64,000 nucleotides of DNA from Streptomyces profundus (lineage in GTDB: Bacteria; Actinomycetota; Actinomycetes; Streptomycetales; Streptomycetaceae), in contig NZ_CP082362.1 of assembly GCF_020740535.1 (NCBI RefSeq), positions 7,003,501 to 7,067,500 of the forward strand, given 5' to 3'. Positions 33,440-41,159 of this stretch are shown in pieces. Both the position numbers and the translations under genes were made by a program. Positions within the stretch are counted from its first letter, which is position 1. Every line of letters begins with the position of its first letter. The notes under the pieces are model-generated. The model was not told the origin of the DNA, made no database searches, and saw only the letters and a program-made list of their open reading frames with translations.

Positions 33440-34890
33440 CGTCCGGGCACCGCCCATCCGGGCCCGCCCGGCAGGCGGAGCGCGGCCGGTGGCCCCCAGG
33501 AGCCGGGGGCGTAGGGGAGTGGCTCCGGGGGGTCGCTCAGCACCGGATCGCACACCTCCCAGAGCCGCTCGATCTCGGCGGCGCCGGTGAACAGGGTCTG
33601 GTCCCCGCGCAGCGCGTCCAGCAGCAACTTCTCGTAGGCCCCGAGGGGTTGGGCGTCGGGGAAGGCGTCCTGGACGCGCAGGACGAACCCGCCCCTGCCG
33701 ACCAGCGGATCGGCGCCCGGCACCTTGGCGCGGACGTGGAGCGTCGCCGTCGGGGTGTCGCTCAGCTCCAGCGACAGTTCGTCGGGACGCTCCGGGCCCT
33801 CGGCTGGTCCTGAGGGCGCGGCGCGGTCGAAGATCGACAGCGGCGGCTCGCGGAAGCCGAGCGTGACACGCCAGCGGGAGCCGCCGAGCGCCTTGCCGGT
33901 GCGCAGCAGGAACGGCACGCCCTGCCAGCGCCAGTTGTCCACCCAGGCGCGCAGCGCGACGAAGGTCTCCACGCGGGAGTCGTCGGCGACGCCCTCCTCG
34001 TCGCGGTAGCCCTCGAACTGCCCGAAGACGGTCTCGGCCGGGTCGAAGGGCCGCAGCGCGCGATAGACCCTCAGCTTCTCGGCGCGCAGCTCGTCGGCGG
34101 CGATCCGGGCCGGCGGTTCGATGGCGACCACGCCCAGGAGCTGGCACAGGTGGGTGGAGACCATGTCGCGGAAGGTGCCGGTCGACTCCATGAAGCCGGC
34201 GCGCCCCTCAAGGCCGATCTCCTCCGGCACGTCGATCTGGACGGAGGAGATGTGGTCCCGGTTCCACAGGGGCGCGAACACGTCGCTGGCGAAGCGGAGG
34301 GCGAGCAGGTTCCGCACCGCCTCCAGGCCGAGGAAGTGGTCGATGCGGAAGACCCGTTCCTCCGGGACGCTCCGGGCGATCGTCGCGTCCAGGGAGCGGG
34401 CGCTGGCGAGGTCCCTGCCGAACGGCTTCTCCATGATGAGCGAGGCGGCCCTGGCGATGCCCGAGTCGCCGAGCATCCGCACCATGGCCTCGGCGATGGA
34501 CGGGGGCACGGACAGGTAGAGGAGCGTCCGCCCCCTCTCGCCGGCCTCCTCCTGGGCGTGCCGGACGGCGGTGGCCAGCTCCGCCGCGTCGTCGGTCGAC
34601 GAGATGACGAAGCGGATGTGGCGGGCGAACTCGTCCCAGTGGCGCCGGTCGAAGACCTCCCCGGCGTGTTCCCGGACGGACGCGCCGAGCGCGTCGCGGA
34701 ACTCCTCGTCGGTGCCGGGGGAGTGCCGGCCGGAGCCGATCACCTGGAAGTCGTCGGGCAGCAGCCCGGCCCGGTGGAGCCGGAAGAGCCCGGGGAAGAG
34801 GTTGCGCCGGGCCAGGTCTCCGGTGGCGCCGAAGATGACCATCAGCTGGGGGTCGCCGAGGGCGGGGGTGGGGTGGTCGGCGGGGGTCAC
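33436..34890 (-). CDS. Glucose-6-phosphate dehydrogenase-like protein with altered substrate motif
   Basis: 484 residues, normal G6PDH length. The nucleotide-binding GATGDLARRNLFPGLF, EKPFGRDL and the long C-terminal domain (FMESTGTFRDMVSTHLCQLL) are clear. The signature that is RIDHYLGKE in active enzymes reads RIDHFLGLE here. The catalytic His is kept, but the Lys that holds the substrate phosphate is Leu. It may therefore be a paralogue with changed or weak activity. It is coupled to the GH15 gene and lies 29 bases after the luciferase-like oxidoreductase gene. Confidence 0.9.
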   Translation of the reverse strand: MTPADHPTPALGDPQLMVIFGATGDLARRNLFPGLFRLHRAGLLPDDFQVIGSGRHSPGTDEEFRDALGASVREHAGEVFDRRHWDEFARHIRFVISSTDDAAELATAVRHAQEEAGERGRTLLYLSVPPSIAEAMVRMLGDSGIARAASLIMEKPFGRDLASARSLDATIARSVPEERVFRIDHFLGLEAVRNLLALRFASDVFAPLWNRDHISSVQIDVPEEIGLEGRAGFMESTGTFRDMVSTHLCQLLGVVAIEPPARIAADELRAEKLRVYRALRPFDPAETVFGQFEGYRDEEGVADDSRVETFVALRAWVDNWRWQGVPFLLRTGKALGGSRWRVTLGFREPPLSIFDRAAPSGPAEGPERPDELSLELSDTPTATLHVRAKVPGADPLVGRGGFVLRVQDAFPDAQPLGAYEKLLLDALRGDQTLFTGAAEIERLWEVCDPVLSDPPEPLPYAPGSWGPPAALRLPGGPGWAVPGR

Positions 34891-34919
34891 GTGGTGGTGC
34901 TCTCCCTTCCGTGCGCCGG

Positions 34920-35948
34920 CTACTGCCCCACACTCTGCGGCCCGGCCGGCCCCGACCGGCGGAACCCGCCGGCGCGCCCGCCGAGGTCACAGGCCCGATG
35001 ACCCGCGTGGGCGGACGTGCCGATGGCGGCCTCGGCGAGCAGGCGCAGGGTGCGGGCGCGCTCGGTGCCGGTGAGGTCGTAGGGCACCACCATCACCTCG
35101 TCGGCGTCCAGGGCGGCGGCGACGTCGGCCACCTCCGCCGCCACCGTGTCGGGGGAGCCGCGCACCAGCCGCAGCCGCGCGAGGTGCTCCTCCGTCAGAT
35201 GCCGGGCGCGCGCGGCGGTCGGCGGGCGGGCGGACGCGGCCCAGCCGTGCGCCGCGTGGACCCTGGCGGCGCCGATCCGCAGGGCGAGACGTTCGGCCTC
35301 GGCGTCGGTCTCGGCGCACAGGATGTGCACCGAGGCGATCAGCCGTGGGCGGTCGGGCCCGTGCGGCCCCGGGGTGAACTCCGCGCGGTAGCTGGCCACG
35401 GCCGCCGGCCGGGCCGCCGGGCCGGGCGGCCCGGCGAAGACGAAGGGCAGTCCGCGCGCCGCCGCGACCAGGGCACGGTGCTCGGAGCCGCCGACGACGA
35501 AGAGCCGGGGCGGCTCGGGTGGCGTCGACGTCTGCCCCGGTGGCCAGTTGTCGTGCAGGAAACCGGCGAGTTCGCCGACCAGCCGGGGCGGGAGGGTGGG
35601 GGAGTGGCAGGGCGCGAGGTGGTCGTGGCCGACGGCCAGGTCGGTGCGTCCGCCGTGCAGCAGCTGGAGCACGGCGAACCGTTCGGCGATCGTCAGCGGG
35701 GCGCGGTGGGCCAGCGGCGCCCCGCCGGAGCCGACCCTGATGTGCCGGGTCAACGCCGCCAGGTGCGCCAGCAGCACGGCGGGTGAACTCGACGCCCGGC
35801 GCGGCGCGTTGGTTGGGTCGGCCACCCAGAAGCGACGATAGCCCGCACGGTCGGCGGCCTGGGCCGCGTGGACGACGTCCAGGAGCGCCTCCCCGGCGGC
35901 GCCCCCGGCGGGGACGGTGGCCACGTCGAGCACGGACAGCGGGATCAC
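34920..35948 (-). CDS. LLM-class (luciferase-like, MsnO8-type) flavin/F420 oxidoreductase
   Basis: 342 residues from the GTG at 35948, chosen because GGAGG lies 5 bases upstream; an in-frame ATG at 35987 lies further upstream. The TIM-barrel family is shown by VIPLSVLDVATVPAGG, GYRRFWVADPTNAP, TRHIRVGSGGAPLAHRAPL, ERFAVLQLLHGGRTDLAVG and RLFVVGGSEHRALVAAA. The family uses FMN or F420. The SARP gene is 46 bases upstream on the same strand, and the LanM-like gene diverges from that. Some lanthipeptide clusters use LLM-class F420H2-dependent reductases to turn dehydroalanine into D-alanine. Whether this protein does so is inference. Confidence 0.88.
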   Translation of the reverse strand: MIPLSVLDVATVPAGGAAGEALLDVVHAAQAADRAGYRRFWVADPTNAPRRASSSPAVLLAHLAALTRHIRVGSGGAPLAHRAPLTIAERFAVLQLLHGGRTDLAVGHDHLAPCHSPTLPPRLVGELAGFLHDNWPPGQTSTPPEPPRLFVVGGSEHRALVAAARGLPFVFAGPPGPAARPAAVASYRAEFTPGPHGPDRPRLIASVHILCAETDAEAERLALRIGAARVHAAHGWAASARPPTAARARHLTEEHLARLRLVRGSPDTVAAEVADVAAALDADEVMVVPYDLTGTERARTLRLLAEAAIGTSAHAGHRACDLGGRAGGFRRSGPAGPQSVGQ

Positions 35949-35994
35949 GGGTGCCTCCAGGGCGACGGCGGTCGGGTCGGCGGGCACGCCTCGT

Positions 35995-37713
35995 TCACGC
36001 CGACTCCGGAACGGCCCGCCGCACCGGCTGGGCGTCGCGCGCGAACTCGGCGACGAACGCGGACATCGCGTAGCTGGCGAACCGTGCGCCGCCCTCCCCC
36101 GCCGGCGGCGTCAGCAGCCCGCACTCCACCAACTCCTCCGCGTCGGCGGCGACCTGCTCGTGCCGCAACGGCGGGGTACGGGCCGCGAGCCGGCGGCAGG
36201 CGGCGCGCCGCTCCGGCGACAGGCTCCGCCAGAACGCCTCGTACCGGGCGCGCAGCGTGAGCTCGCCGACCGCCAGCTCGTCCAGCAGCGAGGACGCGGT
36301 GGCCAGCCGGTCGGCGTACTCGGCCAGCCGCAGGCGCGGCAGCGAGTCCAGCTTGCCGGCGGCGATCCGGAGCGCGAGCGGCAGGCCCTCGCAGCACCGC
36401 ACGATCCGCTCGGCCGCGCGGGGATCCGCGGCGATCCTGTCCCGTCCGACGACGCGGCCCAGCAGCTCGACGCCTTCCGCCTCGCCCAGCGGGGACAGCG
36501 GCACCCGCGTCACCCCCGCCAGACCGCTGAGCCGATACCGGCTGGTCACCAGCGCCGCGCTGGGCCCGGAGCCCGGCAGCAGCGCCTCGGCGACCGAGGC
36601 CGACACCGCGTCGTCCAGCACCAGCAGCAGTCGGCGCCCGGCGAGCCAGGACCGCAGGCGGGCCAGCGCCCCCGCCACGCCGCGCTCCGCCGGCAGCCCG
36701 GCGGCGGCCAGCAGATCGTCCAGCACCGCGCCCAGCGCCCGGTCGCCGAGTTCGACCCGCAGCAGCCCGTCGGGGAAGGAGGGGGCGAGCCGGTGCGCCA
36801 CCCGCACCGCGAACGCCGACGTGCCGACGCCGACAGGCCCCGTCACCAGCACCACCCTGCCGCGCCCGGCGCGCCCGGCGTCCTCGAACGCGGCGAGCGC
36901 GTCGCGCGTCTCGACCTCACGGCCCACGAAGTCCGGTAACGCGCGCGGCAGTTGGTTGCCGACACCGCGCGACACGGCCGGCGTTTCGACCAGCCGGTGC
37001 CGCAGCCCCGTCAGCACAGGACCCGGGGCCGCCCCCAACTCCCGCGCCAGGGCGATCCTGACTGTCTCGTAGTGCGTCAGCGCCTCGCCCGTCCGGCCGC
37101 TCTCCGCCAGCGACCGCATCCAGGCGGCGGCGAGCCGCTCGCGCAGCGGATGCGCCGGCGCGTGGTCCCGCAGCCGCTCCCGCACCAGCCGGTGCCGGCC
37201 GCGTTCGCCCTCGATCTCCGCCCACTCCTCCAGGGCGCCGAGGAACATCTCGTCGAACCGCTCCATCGACGCGGCCAGACACGGCAGCCGCCCGCACTCG
37301 GCGAGCGGCCGGCCGCGCCACAGCGCGACCGCCTCGCCGAGCGGGCCCGCCGCCGCCGGATCGCCCTCCCGCGCCAGCCGTCTGCCCTCGCGCGCCGCCT
37401 CGGCGAACCGCACCAGATCGCACTCGGCTGCCGTCAGCCGCAGCAGATAGCCGCCCTCGGTGTGCGTCAGCCGGCCCCCGAGGAACCGCCGCAGCCGCGA
37501 CACGTATACCTGGAGGTTCTGCCGCGCGGTGCGCGGCGGCCGGCCCGACCAGAGGGCGTCGATCAGCCCTTCCACCGGGAACACCCGGCCGGGCCGGCTC
37601 AGCAGCAGCGCGAGCAGCAGCCGGGGCTTGGCACCGCCGAACGGCACGAGCACCCCGCCGTCCTCCCGCACCGAAAGCTCCCCGAAGGTGGTGATGGTGA
37701 CCTCCCCGTCCAT
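35995..37713 (-). CDS. SARP-family pathway regulator with NB-ARC-like ATPase domain
   Basis: 572 residues from ATG 37713. OmpR-type winged helix (~1-95: ITTFGELSVREDGG, LIDALWSGRPPRTARQNLQV), bacterial transcriptional activation domain (~100-250: LRERLAAAWMRSLAESGRTG, ALTHYETVRIALARELG), then an NB-ARC-like domain (~270-500). Its P-loop reads GPVGVGTSA, where the usual Lys is Thr, while Walker B LLLVLDD is intact, so ATP binding may be lost. SARPs activate antibiotic gene clusters. It is divergent from the LanM-like gene (177 bases between starts), making it the likely activator. An apparent extension across the LanM gene is antisense noise. Confidence 0.92.
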   Translation of the reverse strand: MDGEVTITTFGELSVREDGGVLVPFGGAKPRLLLALLLSRPGRVFPVEGLIDALWSGRPPRTARQNLQVYVSRLRRFLGGRLTHTEGGYLLRLTAAECDLVRFAEAAREGRRLAREGDPAAAGPLGEAVALWRGRPLAECGRLPCLAASMERFDEMFLGALEEWAEIEGERGRHRLVRERLRDHAPAHPLRERLAAAWMRSLAESGRTGEALTHYETVRIALARELGAAPGPVLTGLRHRLVETPAVSRGVGNQLPRALPDFVGREVETRDALAAFEDAGRAGRGRVVLVTGPVGVGTSAFAVRVAHRLAPSFPDGLLRVELGDRALGAVLDDLLAAAGLPAERGVAGALARLRSWLAGRRLLLVLDDAVSASVAEALLPGSGPSAALVTSRYRLSGLAGVTRVPLSPLGEAEGVELLGRVVGRDRIAADPRAAERIVRCCEGLPLALRIAAGKLDSLPRLRLAEYADRLATASSLLDELAVGELTLRARYEAFWRSLSPERRAACRRLAARTPPLRHEQVAADAEELVECGLLTPPAGEGGARFASYAMSAFVAEFARDAQPVRRAVPESA

Positions 37714-37890
37714 GGTTCGACCGTGCCATCCGCGCCGGGGGCGCACATGGGGACGCGGCCCCCACATTCCCCGGCCGCCGCCGAGGATCAGGGCGGGCGG
37801 CGCGGCCGGGGTGCCGGCGGTGTCGACCGGCGGCAAAACTGGGGGACTTCCACCCATGACCGCGCCGGGCCGTTCTGAAAGAGTCGTCCC
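37714..37890. promoter_or_regulatory. Divergent promoter region of SARP and LanM-like genes
   Basis: 177 bases between the two start codons. SARP proteins bind direct heptamer repeats near the -35 region; I could not pick out convincing repeats by eye, so this is assigned by position only. No small peptide gene was found here. Confidence 0.4.
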
Positions 37891-40890
37891 ATGCACCCGG
37901 TCACCGCCCCGCCAGCCGCCCGGCCCACCGCCGCCGCGCCGGACGCGTGGTGGCTGCCCGCCCTGCCGGCGGAGGAGCGCGGCGCCGGAGTGCGGCCACC
38001 GCCGTGGGTGCGGCTGGTGGAACGCGCGATCACGCTGGCTCCGACCGAGACGCACCCGCGGGAGCGGCGGTTGCGGGCCGTGCCGGGTCAGGGCCCGGAG
38101 GGCCGGCTGCTGCATCCGCTGTGGCCGCTGCTGACCGCCGCCGACGCCCGGTTCGCCGCCGTCGTCGCCCGGCGGCCAGGGACGGCGGCCGACGTGCGGG
38201 CGGTCTGGGCGGGAGCCCGGCGGTGGCTGGCCGCCGAGCTGACCCGGCTCGCCGGCCGCACGCTGGTCGACCGGCTCCAGGCGGCCCGCCGCGCCGGCAC
38301 CCTGGCGGGCGCCGACCCGGCCGAACGGTTCGACGCGGCGATGCGCGCCCTCGCCGTCCGCCCGGCGCTCGGCGAACTGCTCCGTCAACACCCCGTGCTG
38401 GCAAGGCTGTTGGGCCAACGCTGCCTGGATGTGGTGGCGGCGGCGGCCGAACTCGTCGGCCGGCTGCGCGCCGACCGCCCCGCGCTCACCGCGACGCTGC
38501 TCGACGGTACGGCGCCCGGCCCGCTGGTCCGCGCCCGCTTCGGCCTCGGCGACTCGCACGGCGCGGCCAGGACCGTCGCGCTGCTGGAGTTCCACGATGG
38601 GCGCCGGCTGGTGTACAAGCCGAGGCCGCTCGGCCCGCACGCCCGCTGGAACGAGGTGCTCGACTGGTTCGCCCACCAGCGGCCCGAGCTGGCGCCGCGC
38701 GCCGTCCGGCTGCTGCCGTGCGGGAGCTATGGCTGGGCCGAGTACGTGGCCGCCGCGCCCTGCGACCCGCCCGCCGAGGTCGCCACCTTCTACACCAGGA
38801 TGGGCGCCCAACTCGCGCTTCTCTACGCCGTGGACGCGGTCGACATCCACGCCGAGAACGTCATCGCGGCCGGGGCGCACCCCGTGGTGGTGGATGTGGA
38901 GACGCTCTTCCACCCCGCCGCGCCGTCCCGCACCGACGGGGGTCACGACCCGGCCGCCCGGGCGTTGGCCGCCTCCGTGCTCCGCACGGCGGTGCTGCCG
39001 CAGCCCCTCATCGGCGAGCACGGTGCCGTGGACAGCTCCGCCATCGGGGGCCGCGCCGGCCAGCTCTCCGCGGACGAACTGCCCGCCTGGCACCGCCCCG
39101 GCACCGACCTGATGCGGCTCGCCCACCGCCGCCTCCCCTGGCCCGGCGGGCCCAACCGCCCGTTCCTGGCCGCCGCCCCCGGAGCCGCCCCGCACCAGGT
39201 CGATCCCGCCGAGCACGGCCCCGCGCTGCGGCACGGCTTCCGCTCCGCCTACCGCGTGCTGGTCTCCCACGCCGCCGAACTGACCGCGCCCGGCGGGCTG
39301 TTGAGCCGCTTCGCCGAGGAGAGGGTGCGGCTGGTGGCGCGGCCGAGCCAGGAGTACGCGCTGGCGCTCGCCGAGGCCAGCGGGCCCGAGACGCTGCGCG
39401 ATCTCGCCGGCCGGCGCCGCGCCTTCGCCGCGCTCTCCGAGGACACGGGGCGTCCGCTGGCCCAGGCGCTGGCCCCGTACGAGCTGGCCGACCTGCTCGA
39501 CGGCGACATCCCGCTCTTCACCCTGACGCCGGGGTCGACGACCGTCCATGACTCCAGGGGGCGGGCCGCCACGGGGCTGCTGCCGGTCACCGGGCTCGAC
39601 GCGGTCCGCGCCAAGTGGCGCCGGATGGGGGAGAAGGACCTGCGCCACCAGGAGTGGCTGCTGAACTGCTCCCTGGCGACTCTGCCGAGTCGGGCGACCC
39701 CGTCGACCTCGGTCGCCCAGCGGCCGGCCCCCGCGCACCACCACGCCTCCGCCCCCGTCGCCTTCGCCGGCCCCGAACCGCCGGCGGACGCGGGACCCGA
39801 GCTGGCCCTGGCGCTGGCCACCGGCGTCGGGGACCAACTGCTGGAGCTGGCCGACGCCGGCGACGGACGCGTCAACTGGCTCGGCCTCCACCTGCTGGGC
39901 GAGAGCTGGCTCCTCCACCCGCAGGGCGCCGCCCTCGCCGACGGCTACCCCGGCACCGCCCTGTTCCTCGCCGAGCTGGGCCGCGCCACCGGCGGGGGCC
40001 GCTATCTGGAGGCGGCGGCCCAGGCCGTGACGGGGCCGCTGCCGGCGACGCTGCGGCTGCTGGCCGCCCATCCCGAGCTCGCCGCAGACGTCGGCCCCGG
40101 GGGCTTCCTCGGCGTGGGCGGCCTCGTCCACGCCACCGCCCGGCTGGCCGAGCTGCTGGACAGCGCCGAGTTGACGGCCGCGCTGCCCGAGGCGCTCACC
40201 GCGCTCGCCGCCGCCGGCACGGCCTGCGACCGCGCCGATGTCGCCGAAGGGCTCGCCGGCGCCGCGCTCGCCGCCGAAGCGGTGCACGTTTCGACCGGCC
40301 TCGCCGAGGCGGCCGAGCTGCGCGGCGCGCTGACCGCGCGCTGCGCCCGGCTCGCCCCGCCCGCCGCGGCGGGCTTCCTGTGGGGACGCGCCGGCGTCGC
40401 CCTGGCCCTGGGGCGGGGCCACGACATGCCGCCCGCCCCCGACGATCCCAGCTGGTGCTCCGGGCTCGCCGGCCTCGCCGTCGTCGACCGGGCCGCCCAC
40501 CGTGCCCACCTCGGGTACCTCGATCGGCTCGCCGACCGCGCGCCGCTCGCCGACCACTCGCTGTGCCACGGCGAACTCGGCGTCCTCGAACCGCTCGTGG
40601 AGTGGCACGAGGGAGAGGGGCCGCCGGCGCATCCGGCGGTCGCCCGGCTGCTGCGCCAGGTCGAGCGGGGAGGACCCCGCTGCGGCACCCCGGGACACGT
40701 CCCCACCCCCGGGCTGCTGACCGGTCTCGCCGGAGTGGGCCACGGACTGCTGCGGCTGGCCCTCGGCCGCCGCGTGCCCTCCGTGCTGCTGCTGCGGCCC
40801 GGCGAGCGCACCCCTGATGACCACCGGTGGACCACCGGAGCACCAGACCATCGCCAAGCACCCGAGAAGGCCCCCGAAAAAGGAGCGTGA
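37891..40890 (+). CDS. Class II lanthipeptide synthetase (LanM)-like protein with degenerate cyclase
   Basis: 999 residues, normal for LanM. The dehydratase (~1-620) keeps its kinase-like residues: RLVYKPR (K243), DIHAEN (318-323), VVVDVETLF (D335, E337) and RPSQEY (484-489). The LanC-like cyclase (~640-970) keeps the zinc ligands WCSG (C856) and LCHG (C892, H893). The motif normally GFxHG that supplies the catalytic His reads GFLWG (W831), and only about 25 residues separate it from the first zinc Cys, where about 60-70 are usual. Expected activity: phosphorylation and elimination of Ser/Thr in a leader peptide, with cyclisation doubtful. The adjacent peptide gene (40896) has no Cys, which agrees. 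Confidence 0.9.
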   Translation: MHPVTAPPAARPTAAAPDAWWLPALPAEERGAGVRPPPWVRLVERAITLAPTETHPRERRLRAVPGQGPEGRLLHPLWPLLTAADARFAAVVARRPGTAADVRAVWAGARRWLAAELTRLAGRTLVDRLQAARRAGTLAGADPAERFDAAMRALAVRPALGELLRQHPVLARLLGQRCLDVVAAAAELVGRLRADRPALTATLLDGTAPGPLVRARFGLGDSHGAARTVALLEFHDGRRLVYKPRPLGPHARWNEVLDWFAHQRPELAPRAVRLLPCGSYGWAEYVAAAPCDPPAEVATFYTRMGAQLALLYAVDAVDIHAENVIAAGAHPVVVDVETLFHPAAPSRTDGGHDPAARALAASVLRTAVLPQPLIGEHGAVDSSAIGGRAGQLSADELPAWHRPGTDLMRLAHRRLPWPGGPNRPFLAAAPGAAPHQVDPAEHGPALRHGFRSAYRVLVSHAAELTAPGGLLSRFAEERVRLVARPSQEYALALAEASGPETLRDLAGRRRAFAALSEDTGRPLAQALAPYELADLLDGDIPLFTLTPGSTTVHDSRGRAATGLLPVTGLDAVRAKWRRMGEKDLRHQEWLLNCSLATLPSRATPSTSVAQRPAPAHHHASAPVAFAGPEPPADAGPELALALATGVGDQLLELADAGDGRVNWLGLHLLGESWLLHPQGAALADGYPGTALFLAELGRATGGGRYLEAAAQAVTGPLPATLRLLAAHPELAADVGPGGFLGVGGLVHATARLAELLDSAELTAALPEALTALAAAGTACDRADVAEGLAGAALAAEAVHVSTGLAEAAELRGALTARCARLAPPAAAGFLWGRAGVALALGRGHDMPPAPDDPSWCSGLAGLAVVDRAAHRAHLGYLDRLADRAPLADHSLCHGELGVLEPLVEWHEGEGPPAHPAVARLLRQVERGGPRCGTPGHVPTPGLLTGLAGVGHGLLRLALGRRVPSVLLLRPGERTPDDHRWTTGAPDHRQAPEKAPEKGA

Positions 40891-40895
40891 AGAGC

Positions 40896-41099
40896 GTGGC
40901 AGGCGAGCAGACGAACGAGCCGGTCGACGACCGATCAAAAGCGGAGGACCAGGAACGTACCCCGGAGCGAGGCCAGGCCAGAAAGGCGAGACTGCGGTTG
41001 GCGATCCTCACCGGAGCCACCGTCGGAGCGGTGGTCGTCGCCACCCTCAACGCCGAGCCCGGCACCACATCGGTCAGCATCAACATGAACATCGGCTGA
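40896..41099 (+). CDS. Candidate Cys-free RiPP precursor peptide
   Basis: 67 residues from the GTG at 40896, with AAAAAGGAG 10 bases upstream; a GTG at 40887 overlapping the LanM stop is possible. The front is charged and leader-like (EQTNEPVDDRSKAEDQERTP, then basic ERGQARKARLR). A hydrophobic stretch LAILTGATVGAVVVATLNA follows, then the tail EPGTTSVSINMNIG, rich in Thr/Ser. There is no cysteine anywhere, so lanthionine rings cannot form within the peptide. Position directly after the LanM-like gene, and a terminator 9 bases after its stop, make it the obvious substrate candidate. It could instead be a small membrane protein. Confidence 0.65.
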   Translation: MAGEQTNEPVDDRSKAEDQERTPERGQARKARLRLAILTGATVGAVVVATLNAEPGTTSVSINMNIG

Positions 41100-41108
41100 C
41101 CTACGAAC

Positions 41109-41144
41109 GCGCGGGCCGGGCCACCCCCGGGGCCCGGCCCGCGC
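41109..41144. terminator. Strong bidirectional terminator after LanM-peptide unit
   Basis: A perfect 14-bp GC stem, GCGCGGGCCGGGCC (41109-41122) with 41131-41144, and an 8-base loop ACCCCCGG, between the peptide gene and the convergent LuxR gene. Confidence 0.85.
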
Positions 41145-41159
41145 CTCTCCGTGCCCCTC

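Noticed and set aside
31607..34147. 846-aa version of the GH15 protein
   Set aside because: The added 236 residues are an alternative frame of the G6PDH-like gene. The true start is ATG 33439 with ATGA overlap.
35995..40938. Apparent 1647-aa fusion extending the SARP gene upstream
   Set aside because: The extra 1075 codons are antisense to the LanM-like gene, are low-complexity Gly/Arg/Ala-rich and lack any domain. The SARP starts normally at 37713.
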